A DNA stretch of 64,000 nucleotides from Plantago major (Eukaryota > Streptophyta > Magnoliopsida > Lamiales > Plantaginaceae). The notes under the pieces were generated by a model. The model was not told the DNA's origin and did no database searches. It worked only from the letters and a program-made list of their open reading frames with translations. The translations under genes and the position numbers were made by a program. Position 1 is the stretch's first letter, and every line of letters starts with the position of its first letter. Location: positions 54,606,677 to 54,670,676 of the forward strand of contig CM048839.1 in NCBI GenBank assembly GCA_026545765.1, read 5' to 3'. This document shows positions 20,676 to 30,204 of this stretch, piece after piece.

Positions 20676-21581
20676 GTGTCAGATATCCATGGCATTTCCC
20701 ATGTGTCAGATATCTCAGATAATGCACAAGTATCCTATCAAGATCATATTGATTCACATTCAGATCAAAGTGATATTGATCCTACTAGTTCAAAATCCAT
20801 TATGAAATGGATAAGAAATCATCCTGCCAAGGATGTGATCGGTCCTTTAGACCAAGGAGTTAGAACTAGGAGAGCAATTGCTGACTCCCTTTATAGATGT
20901 TTCATCTCAAATATTGAGCCTAAAACTATAGAAGAAGCATTAAAGGATCAAGATTGGATCTCTGCAATGCAAGAAGAGTTGGATCAATTTGAGAGAAACA
21001 AAGTCTGGAAACTGGTTCCATTTGTTGACGGAATATCCGTAATTGGAACCAAGTGGGTTTTCAGAAATAAAATGAATGAGTCTGGTGAAATAACCAGAAA
21101 CAAAGCAAGGCTGGTTGCTAAGGGATTTACCCAGACTGAAGGACTAGATTTTGATGAATCTTATGCACCAGTTGCAAGATTGGATGCAATAAGACTCTTT
21201 CTAGCCTTTGCAGCTCATAATGACTTTACAGTTTATCAAATGGATGTCAAGAGTGCATTCCTAAATGGTGAACTTGCTGAGGAAGTCTATATTGAGCAAC
21301 CACCAGGCTTTGAGGTTTCCTTAGAAAGTAGGATGGTCTATAAGCTTCAGAAAGCTCTGTATGGGCTTAAACAAGCTCCAAGAGCATGGTATGATACATT
21401 GGCCAAATACTTGCTGGAAAGTGAATTCAAGAAAGGAGATGTTGATAAAACACTCTTTACTTTGAATCATGAAGGGAAACTACTTCTAGTCCAAGTATAT
21501 GTTGATGACATTATATTTGGATCTAAGGACAAACAACTTTGTGAAGACTTTGCTGAGCTCATGAAAGTAAATTTGAGATGA
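20676..21581 (+). pseudogene. A reverse transcriptase, catalytic core
   Basis: The frame holds the whole copia RT palm: [20 protein letters not shown] at the start, [91 protein letters not shown], and the catalytic YVDDIIFGS. It ends at 21581 through a frameshift near 21575; the next part of the domain continues in another frame from 21578. The region between integrase and here has further stops. RT copies the element RNA, primed at the PBS by initiator Met tRNA. The core residues are intact, but the frame is not. Confidence 0.92.
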
Positions 21582-22449
21582 GCATAATGGGAGAATTAAA
21601 CTACTTCCTAGGATTGCAAGTCAAGCAACTTAATGATGGAATATTCATTAGTCAAACCAAATATGCAAAGGATATGCTCAATAAGTTTAATCTAAAGCCT
21701 TCTGAAAAGAATGTTAAGATACCTATGAGCATTGGAACTAAAATGACCTATACTGAAACTGACAAGAGTGTTGAAGAACACAAGTATAGGAAATTGATTG
21801 CGTCTCTACTGTACCTCACTGCAAGTAGACCTGATATTCAATATGCAGTTGGAGTGTGTGCCTGATTCCAGACAAATCCAATGCAATCACACTACAACAT
21901 TGCTATGAAAATATTAAGGTATGTAAAGGGTGCTTAGAAGTTGGATTGTGGTATCCAAAAGACAATGGATTGAGTTCAGTTGGCTATTCTGATGCTGACT
22001 ATGCTGGATCATTGCTTGATAGAAAAAGCACCTCAGGAACTTGTCAATTTCTTGGTGCCAGATTAATATCATGGTTCAGAAAGAAACAAAACTCAATTGC
22101 CACATCAACCATGGAAGCTAAATATATTGCTGCTGGGTGTTGTGCTTCACATATATTGTGGATACAACAAAAACTCAGAGATTATGAGATCAATGAAGAG
22201 AAAACTCCGATTTTTTGTGACAACAAAAGTGCTATTGCCATAACTCAGAATCCTAAGTTTCATGCAAGAACAAAGCACATTGATGTTAGACACCACTTCA
22301 TTAAATACCATGTTGAAAAAGGCAATATAGAGATACTCAAGATTGGCACTGAAGACCAAATTGCAGATATCTTCACTAAGCCACTACAAGAAAGTAGATT
22401 CTTAGCTTTAAGACATAGTCTTGGACTAATGGAGCTACAAAAGAACTGA
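21578..22449 (+). pseudogene. A RT connection and RNase H
   Basis: Frame 21578-21865 has GELNYFLGLQVKQ, QTKYAKDMLNKFNLKP and LYLTASRPDIQYAVGVCA. Frame 21856-22449 has the RNase H domain: VGYSDADYAGSLLDRKSTSG, STMEAKYIAAGCCAS, FCDNKSAIAITQNPKFHART, KHIDVRHHFIKYHVEKGNIE and DQIADIFTKPL. The acidic residues D (SDADYAG), E (MEAKY) and D (CDNKSA) are present. One frameshift near 21860 separates the two parts (a TGA closes the first at 21863). The C-terminal ending LGLMELQKN at 22449 is the end of pol. Confidence 0.92.
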
Positions 22450-23230
22450 AAAATTTCAGATATCTGAAGAAGATATCAAAAGAGGGAAGGAGATATCTGG
22501 AACGGGTATCCAGATATAGAGGGAAAAGAAACTGGAACGAGTATCCAGAAAAGAAGTATCTTGAACAGATATCCAGAAACCACAAGCAAAAGGGTAAAAT
22601 GACTATTTGAAGATCTCCACGGCAGTACTCAGATATCTAGATCACTCAGTGAGGGGGAACACAAAAGAGAATAGTACAACTGTCTGCAGTCAACTACTCT
22701 CTTGAAATTTGTATTATTTCTATCTCTGTGTAAAACATGAACAGATACCGAGTGTGAGATAGATACAAAAATATCCCTTAGTCACACAGAAGAGATGTGA
22801 TTCAGATAGCTAATTGCCAAAATTCATTAATTGGGCACAATCACATGGGTTGATTGTGATCATTGTTGGAAAAGCATTCCCAACCATTGATGAAATGGGC
22901 GTTCCATTTTAAAGGCCGAGATTAATTCCCTGTAAAATAGTGGACTATAAAAACTCAGACGTGGCCCACTAAGCATTTAAGGAAAACCGAATTTTACCCA
23001 CGCCTTACTGCACGTACACAGATACAAATGCACAAAATTAATTTTGTATTTTTGTCTGTTGGAATTACATTGCTATATATATAGGATTTTGGCAAAAGAA
23101 ATCACTTTCGCCTAATCCTACATTTGCTCTTGCACAAAAACTGCACGATTCTCTCAAATCTCTCTGCAACATTCTCTGCAACTACTGATTCCCTCTTAGT
23201 TTTTCTGCAAAGAATCAATAATTTAAAGAT
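22450..23230 (+). other. A pol-ORF3 spacer
   Basis: Noncoding. The first 200 bases hold many GATATC-type words (AGATATCTGAAGAAGATATC and others) and repeated TATCCAGA units. At 22651-22660 is a purine run, GAGGGGGAAC, resembling a PPT. At 23074-23083 is a TATA box, followed by a stretch kept nearly word for word in B (GGCAAAAGAAATCACTTTCG). The same spacer is found in B at 35804-36540. Confidence 0.75.
23074..23083 (+). promoter_or_regulatory. Putative internal promoter (TATA box) of ORF3 in A
   Basis: TATATATATA in the context TTGCTATATATATAGGATTT, 148 bp upstream of the ORF3 ATG at 23231. The same box and about 40 bases downstream are kept in B (35991-36000 reverse). Position and conservation suggest a separate transcript for ORF3; this has not been shown. 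Confidence 0.5.
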
Positions 23231-25104
23231 ATGGATCCCAAACGTGCTTCTACTCAGAAATCCCAAGCTACTACATCTGGTACTGCTGAAAAGCAAGCAC
23301 CAGTGCTGGTTATAACACACAATCTGTTGATTGGAGAACTCAATCCTGATCATTGGACTTCAAATCACATGATGATTTGGGGTGGTGCCATGATTGAGGA
23401 ATACCTGGTAGCTGCAATAGAAAACCAGACTGACAGAAAGTTGGTAATTGATATGCTTGAAAAGGCACAAATCAAGGGCTTTCTATCTGCTCTTCCCAGT
23501 GGAGTTTCTTCACTGGATGTCCTGGAGTTTTACAATAACTCCACGATTATCTCCAAAGTCTCTGAAGGCACTGAGACAGTGTCTATCAAGACCAAAGTCC
23601 AAGGACAAGAAATTACATTAGGCAAGCGACTTTACATGAGCTATTTGAACTTCAAAATCTTGGAAAGTATTTTGAAATTGACACCAAGGATGAAGATATC
23701 CTTGAAAATGTGAAGCAACTATACAGTGATGTGTGTGATCTTGACAAGCCAGACACACCCATCGACTTTAAACTTGCTGACATAAGGACAAGACATCTGT
23801 TGGTCCACTGGGATGTGTTGGTATGTATCCTTCACAGATGCTTTGATGGTCTACAAGGAGGTGCTGACCAGATAAGCCAAGAACGCTGGATGATGATGTT
23901 CTTGTTGAATCAACAAGACAAAAGGCTGGAAAACCCTTTTAATTGGGGAAAGTACGCCTTCATGAAATTTGTGAAGAAGATACGAGGATTTGAGCCTAAG
24001 ATCGTTAAAGGCCTTGCTGAGCCAAAAGCCACAGTAAGCTATGGACTGAAGATTTGGTACTTACTGGAGTGCCTTGGCATTGAGCTCAGAGAGACGGCAG
24101 CCATTGCCAACAGTAACCTGCTCTACAAATATGAGTATACAAACATGATGAAAAAGGTTACTGCATCTCAGAAAGGTTTCAAGAAACAAAAGACTGATGA
24201 GGTATCTGAAGGTTCCATTGCGACCAAGAGGCCCAGAACTTCACAAAAGAAGTCTGCTGGCAAATCAGAAGGCATACCATCTATGGATGTCGACTCTCAG
24301 ATACCTGCCGCCACTGTTGATGAACTCATCAATGAAGATGAACTCATAAATGCTGCTAAGACCACAACAGATGAACTCATCAATGCTGCAGAGTGCCTTG
24401 CTGATGAACTCATCAATGCTGATAAAAGTAGTGAGAAGCTTCAAACACTCTCTGCAGAAGCAGCAGGGATTGTTGATAATTCAGTCCCAGATTTCGATGA
24501 TGAATCGGACAATGAGGAGAAGATCCAAGCCCCCAAGGTTACTGAAAAAGTAACCAAGGCCAAGGGAAAGAGGACCAAAAGGTCCAAGGTTGCTTAGAAA
24601 GCAACTAGCTCAAAGGTTGCTGAACAAGCACCTATAGCAAAGGTTTTTCGTGCCAACACACCATCAGGGAAAGTCACGTATAAACAACTTCAAGAGGTCC
24701 TGATGAGTGGTGACCTAGTGTTGGTAGACGCTGATGTCAAGACCACACTTAAAAATCTGGAAGAGCTCTCAAATGCTCAAACTTCTGCTTCCAGACAACC
24801 ACAACAACCACAACCACAACAGCCACAAGTGGTTGATGAAATAGTCAATGAAATCCATTTCGATATACCAGCAATGCAATATGCTGAAGAAAATCCTGCA
24901 AATGAGCAGGTTCCCCAACTCCTAGAGAGGGATCAAACTGAGACACCTGCTCAGAATGATCAAACAGGGGAGACAACTGAGTTAGTCACTTAGGAAAGGT
25001 CTGAAGTACCTGAAACTTCAAACAAAGAAGCTGAAATGGAACAACAAGACCAAAGCATAGAAGGGTCACAAGTTCCAGAGACCAATCAGCCTGACACTGC
25101 TCAG
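23231..25104 (+). pseudogene. A ORF3 exon 1 (N-terminal domain, DELINA repeats)
   Basis: The start ATG at 23231 gives MDPKRASTQKSQATTSG. The N-terminal part is globular: LNPDHWTSNHMMIWGGAMIE, DRKLVIDMLEKAQIKGFLSA, then after a frameshift near 23640 ADIRTRHLLVHWDVLVCILH, FDGLQGGADQISQERWMMMF and NPFNWGKYAFMKFVKK. Next comes a basic stretch (KRPRTSQKKSAGKSEG) that could be a nuclear signal, and a tandem repeat of DELINA(A/D). A stop at 24595 and another near 24991 break the frame; B reads through at both places. The exon ends at CTCAG/25104. I see no signal peptide or transmembrane helix, and I do not recognise the family. The position after pol is that of the env-like gene of SIRE elements, but the sequence gives no support for an envelope function. 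Confidence 0.75.
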
Positions 25105-25998
25105 ATAGCTGAATGGTTTAACTCTACTTGTGATATTTTGTGCCTATTAATCTTGTTATTTAATAAAATTTCTTTGTTACAGGCAGAATTACAAACACAA
25201 GAACAAGAGGAAGCTGGAAAGCTTGCCTCAGAATCTGAGAAGGAGGCTTCCATAGCCTTACCAGTTAAGGAACATGAGCCTGTCTCGCAGGTAGAAGAAA
25301 GTTCCTTAAGATATAACATCTCAGATATATGCTGTATACATATGAATAATACTAAAGTGTTTGTTTCTAATAGGCTCCAACTGAGACGTAAAATGATGAG
25401 GCTGAGAAGCCTAACTCATCAGAGAATCAACCAGAGACTCACAAAGTTTCTGAGGAACAAGTATCTGAGCCTGCTATTGAGAAGGTATATATCTCAGAGA
25501 TCTATATCCTTCACAATTTTACTCTGATCATTTTTCTAAATACTTAACACTTTCTACTCATAGGCTCAAACAGAAGTATAGGTTGCTAGGGAATTGCCCA
25601 CTCAATCCCCTTAACCAATGGAAATTGATGAGGCCACCAAACCTTCATCACCAGAGAGAATACCAGAAACTGTACAAGTTTCTGAGAAACAAGTATCTGA
25701 GCCTCCCACTATGCAGGTAATTGACATCTCAGATATCAAATTGTCGAAGTGTTTCTCTCCTGATAAATTTCTAAGTGTTATGTTGTAATTTATTCTCAGG
25801 TTCAAAAAGAAAGAGAGGATGCTGAGGATCAGACTTCCAAGTCTCCTCCTCACAACAAGATATCTGAGGCACCTGGAACCTCAGTAGTCCAATGTTCTGA
25901 GCATGTTGTTGTTGCACAGGTAACACAGATACTTGACTACTCTAAAACCCACATATCTACACAAGTTTTGAAACTAACTCAAAACTCTCTCTTTCAAG
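25105..25998 (+). other. A ORF3 intron-exon cluster (introns 1-5, exons 2-5)
   Basis: By comparison with B, the introns are at 25105-25182, 25291-25373, 25485-25563, 25717-25799 and 25920-25998. Exons 2-5 are 108, 111, 153 and 120 bases, all multiples of three. Introns 2, 3, 4 begin GTAGAAG, GTATATA, GTAATTG and end TAATAG, CATAG, CTCAG. Intron 1 has a mutated donor (AT for GT), and intron 5 has its acceptor CAG changed to CAA. Exons 3 and 4 also contain stops (TAA near 25389, TAG near 25579, TAA near 25612). So A keeps the gene structure but is decayed. The exons share a VSE-x-QVSEP motif. Confidence 0.8.
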
Positions 25999-26233
25999 CT
26001 CAAAGTTGTGCCATGAAGGAATCAAAGGATGACTATGAGAACATCCTTCCCTTCTTCAAGACTCATACCTTGCCAAAGCATATTCAATGCTTCAAGAAAT
26101 GGCAGAGGTTAAGGTGCTCTGATCTCTCTGAAATACTTAGAATCACAGATCCACCAACAAGACGAGCACGAGCTCTTGACCTGGAAAACTACATCCATGC
26201 AATGTTCCCTACTGAACAATATCAGGTTGCGAC
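25999..26233 (+). pseudogene. A ORF3 exon 6, first part, cut by insertion of B
   Basis: The frame reads LPFFKTHTLPKHIQCFKKWQ, RLRCSDLSEILRITDPPTRR and ARALDLENYIHAMFPTEQYQ, then is interrupted at 26233 by the LTR of B. The exon resumes at 43674. The same sequence in B (about 32790-32980 reverse) is continuous, confirming the break. The five bases before the break, GCGAC, recur as ACGAC at 43669-43673. Confidence 0.9.
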
Positions 26234-27552
26234 TGTTGGTCCAGATAACGGCAAAGTAAAAGACTAGAGGGGGGGGGGGGGGGGTGAATAGTCTTTTAAA
26301 ACTTTTGTCGATAAAAACTATTTCTCAGATATCTGTGTAGATATCTGATACTTAGATTCAGAGCGCGGAAGACTTAAGATAGATAAGTGCAGAAACAGTT
26401 AAAGTGTGTGTGTGTGTGTGTTGCTGAAATGTAAGTACAAAAAAGTAAATAACACAGCAAGTATAGTGGTATCTGGAGGTGGCGTAATCCTCCAACTAAT
26501 CCACTTCGGTCTTCCAAAGACCTAGAATTCACTAGAATAGATAATTGAGGTCACCTTACAAAAATCCTATTCTAAGATTCCTTAAACAAATGGTTCCCAA
26601 CCAAATGTTCCCCCTGAGTTGTTCCCCGGCTTTCACAGACAAGTACTTCCTGTACTCAGAAACCTTTTTGAGCTATTCCCTAGCTTCCCAAGCTAAGTAC
26701 TTCCTGTGCTCAATAACCTTGGAGTTATTCCTTAGTTTCCCAAATCAAATACTTCCTATACTCCGTTAACCTTGGAGTTATTCCCTGATTTTTCAAACTA
26801 AGTACTTCATGTACTCCACGCCAGTGATGGTGTTGGTTTTGGTTTGAGTTGTCAGATGAGCTTCTTTGTTAACTTTTCAGTTAATCAGATAGCTCTGTGA
26901 ATCAAGTATACTTAATACACTTTTCAATGTATGGTATCTTGTTCTTTTTACTGACTCAAGTCTTAGATAAATCTTCAAGAGAATGAATCTCAGATACTTG
27001 ATCTTTCAATTCAACTCTTTCACAGATAGCAGTGCTTGTTTAGGATCAGGACACTTAGAACTTCAGTGTTACTCAAGATCAAGAGCTTTGGTCGCAACAG
27101 AAAGCTTTGAGGATAAGTAATTTGCTTGAGATAGCGAGATATGTGTTCAGTGTAAGTTCTTCAGGTTGTGTCTCTTCTCAAGCTGTCTAAGTGTTGATAT
27201 TTATAGATGAATTTGAGTATCGTTTGAATAGTATCCGTTAGGCTCAAATTCAAAATATTGATATCTGTGTATAGTACTGTAGCAGGTTTGTCTTCTTCTT
27301 CAGAAGGTACCGTTGCTTTTGTTCAGACATCTCTGTCCGTGCATTTAATGCATTGTACTATACTTTTTGTCCTGTAGTGCCAACGGAACTATGCTTTGTA
27401 TCAGAGACTTAACTTTATCAGTTTTCTCTGAGTTTTAGCACGTCCTTACCTTTAACTTCAGATACCACTTTTATTAAACAACTTTGTTTGCAATATATAT
27501 TTCTTTATCAGAAATGTGGTTTAAAGCTCAAGGTATCTGAGTGTAGATGAGT
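26234..27552 (-). repeat. B outer 3' LTR, beginning deleted
   Basis: Starts (plus strand) TGTTGGTCCAGATAACGG with a run of about 18 G near 26267-26285, and follows the LTR to AGGTATCTGAGTGTAGAT near 27552. The remaining 300 or so bases of the LTR and the PPT are missing; the sequence passes directly into ORF3 3' flank (GAACAATCCAACACTTAATC). It contains a reverse TATA box near 27197. Confidence 0.9.
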
Positions 27553-28182
27553 GAACAATCCAACACTTAATCATTTCTTAAGATTTTTCAATTCATTCAA
27601 TTAAGTGCAGAAAGTAAACATCAACCAAATCACAAGGTGTGATCTTTGCTGACAAGTTATCTTTTATAGAATACTATCTGAGAGTAAGTTCTTCAGATAA
27701 GTTACAAAGAAAGATTACAGATAACTTCAATACATAAAACAAGTTTAGCTCAGTCAACAAAAATACAACAAAAATACATAGTAAATTAGGACAACAGGAG
27801 TAACCAAGCTCCAAGTAAACATCCTAATAGACTAGTCTTCAAGTCTTCAACTCTTCAAGTCTTCAACAGTAGTTCTATGGATCAGTCTGCAAATTTCCTA
27901 TCTCCAAACCTATTGATGTCATCAGAATAATCATAGAGAAGTGTTCTGACGAGCATCTCAGTGTCTCTGGCAAATCCACAGACCTCTTTGTAGATTTTGG
28001 TAGGATTTTTCTTGACAAAATGTTTGACCCACAGATACTTTTCCCACTTCCAGGCATGCTCTATTCTGATATCTGAAAGCTTGAAGTATTCGTAGATAAT
28101 CCTCAGATATCTGATGTCACCCTTGTATTGATCTTTAGTTAGATAGAACGACTCATAGGGTTCCACAGCGAGTCTTGCTCTT
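27553..28182 (-). pseudogene. Fragment of ORF3 C-terminus and 3' noncoding region (outer copy)
   Basis: The minus-strand frame 27882-28176 encodes the last 98 or so residues of ORF3 (VEPYESFYLTKDQYKGDIRY, EHAWKWGKYLWVKHFVKK, EVCGFARDTEMLVRTLLYDY) and its stop, followed by the 3' noncoding part. It is a near-duplicate of 29870-30510. On the right it is cut abruptly by the LTR starting at 28183, inside the codons for ARA. It is what remains of an older copy into which the inner element inserted. Confidence 0.85.
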
Positions 28183-29813
28183 TGTTGGTCCAGATAACGG
28201 CAAAGCAAAAGACTAGGGGGGGGGGGTGAATAGTCTTTTAAAACTTTTGTCGATAAAAACTATTTCTCAGATATCTGTGTAGATATCTGGTACTTAGATT
28301 CAGAGCGCGGAAGACTTAAGGTAGATAAGTGCATAAACAGTTAAAGTGTGTGTGTGTGTTGCTGAAATGTAAGTACAGAGAAGTAAATAACATAGCAAGT
28401 ATAGTGGTGTCTGGAGGTGGCGTAATCCTCCAACTAATCCACTTCGGTCTTCCAAAGACCTAGAATTCACTAGAATAGATAATTGAGGTCACCTTACAAA
28501 AATCCTATTCTAAGATTCCTTAAACAAATGGTTCCCAACCAAATGTTCCCCCTGAGTTGTTCCCCGACTTTCACAGCCAAGTACTTCAGACTCGTAAACC
28601 TTTTGAGCTATTCCCTAGCTTCCTAAGCTAAGTACTTCCTGTGCTCAATAACCTTGGAGTTATTCCCTAGCTTCCCAAGCTAAGTACTTCCTGTACTCCA
28701 CCCCAGTGATGGTGTTGGTTTTGGTTTGAGTTGTCAGATGAGCTTCTTTAATAACTTTTCAGTTAATCATATAGCTCTGTGAATCAAGTATACTTAATAC
28801 ACTTTTCAATGTATGGTATCTTGTTCTATTTACTGACCCAAGTCTTAGATAAATGTTCAAGAGAATGAATCTCAGATACTTGATCTTTCAATTCAACTCT
28901 TTCACAGATAGCAGTGCTTGTTTTGGATCAGGACACTTAGAACTTTAGTGCTATTTAAGATCAGGAGCTTTGGTCGCAACAGAAAGCTTTGAGGATAAGT
29001 AGTTTTCTTGTGTAAATGGTGTTCAGTAAGTTCTTCAGGTTGTCTCTTCTCAAGTTGTCTAAGTGTTGATATTTATAGATGAATTTGAATGCCGTTTGAA
29101 TAGTATCCGTTAGGCTTAAATCAAATTCAAACTATTGATATATGTGTATAGTACTGCAGCAGGTTTGTCTTCTTCTTCAGAAGGTACCGTTGCTTTTATT
29201 CAGACATCTCTGTCCGTGCATTAAATGCATTGTACTGTTCTTTTTGTCTCAGAGTTAACGGAACTATGCTCGATGTAGACTAGTATTATCTGATTCTTTG
29301 CACGTCCTTTATCTTCAATCTTCACATACCACTTTATTGAAACAACTTTGTTGCAATATATTTCTTTTTGAGAAATGTGGTTAAGGCTCAAGGTATCTGA
29401 GAGTAGATATCTGTGGGCACTTTCCTGGTTTTCAGAAAACCTTCCAGTTCTCAGATATCTCTTGTGACACAGCTTGTTTAAGACTATTCGTGTCTTCAAG
29501 ATATCTGACCAAGGTATCTGTAAAACTATTTCAGTAATCTTGTGCAGTTTCTTCAAATCTTCAATGTTGTTGAACTTGTTCCGCTTGGATGTCTTCTTCT
29601 TGGTCTTCTCTTCATAAAATAAAAATTACATTTTGAGACCTAACATCCTATACAAGATTAGCTAGACTATCATACTTAGTGGGTTTCCTCTTTTACAATG
29701 TTCAAGTGAACCAAGAGTACTAATCACCTTTCTGAGACTAAGATAAGTCATCATGTTGCTGATCAAAATCTAAACAGATATTTCTACCAAAATACCTAAC
29801 AAATTTCCTAACA
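28183..29813 (-). repeat. B inner 3' LTR (1,631 bp)
   Basis: Plus-strand start TGTTGGTCCAGATAACGG at 28183 and end TTTCCTAACA at 29813, next to the PPT. RC start is TGTTAGGAAATTTGTTAGG, the same doubled start as the 5' LTR (43668). It contains a run of 9 G, a short (GT)n run and a TATA box in reverse near 29070. Confidence 0.92.
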
Positions 29814-29828
29814 AATTTCCCCCTTTTT
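29814..29828 (-). promoter_or_regulatory. B polypurine tract
   Basis: On the minus strand AAAAAGGGGGAAATT lies directly before the LTR. The identical tract precedes the A 3' LTR at 46586-46600. It would prime plus-strand DNA synthesis. Confidence 0.85.
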
Positions 29829-30204
29829 GATCAGTCAAGGATGACTATCTGACCTATTACAAATCTGGATGAGAGAACAATCCAACACTTAATCATATCT
29901 TAAGATTTTTCAATTCATTCAATTAAGTGCAGAAAGTAAACATCAACCAAATCACAAGGTGTGATCTTTGCTGATAAGTAATCTTTTATAGAATACTATC
30001 TGAGAGTAAGTTCATCAGATAAGTTACAATGAAAGATTATAGATAACTTAAATACATGAAACAAGTTTAGCTCAGTCTGCAAAAATACAATAAAAACTAC
30101 ATAGAAAATTAGGACAACAGGAGTAACCAAGCTCCAAGTAAACATTCTAATATACTAGTCTTCAAGTCTTCAACTCTTCAAGTCTTCAACAGTTGTTCTA
30201 TGGA
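29829..30204 (-). other. B 3' noncoding region
   Basis: Between the ORF3 stop (30205) and the PPT. It matches 46212-46585 of A and 27553-27881. No coding content. Confidence 0.8.

Noticed and set aside
22450..22575. Possible CRISPR-like or tandem array of TATCCAGA/GATATC units
   Set aside because: Units are irregular in length and spacing, within a plant retrotransposon spacer; no direct repeat-spacer order.
25125..25182. Hydrophobic stretch in A ORF3 (CDILCLLILLFNKISLL) that could pass for an envelope transmembrane helix
   Set aside because: It lies in intron 1, whose T-rich DNA yields hydrophobic codons; in B the same segment has GT..AG borders and an in-frame stop.
26545..26769. Repeated short plus frame (SPYKNPILRFLKQMVPNQ type) seen at 26545, 42282 and 57231
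   Set aside because: It repeats because the LTR repeats; it is antisense to LTR transcription and has frame-breaking differences in the other LTRs.
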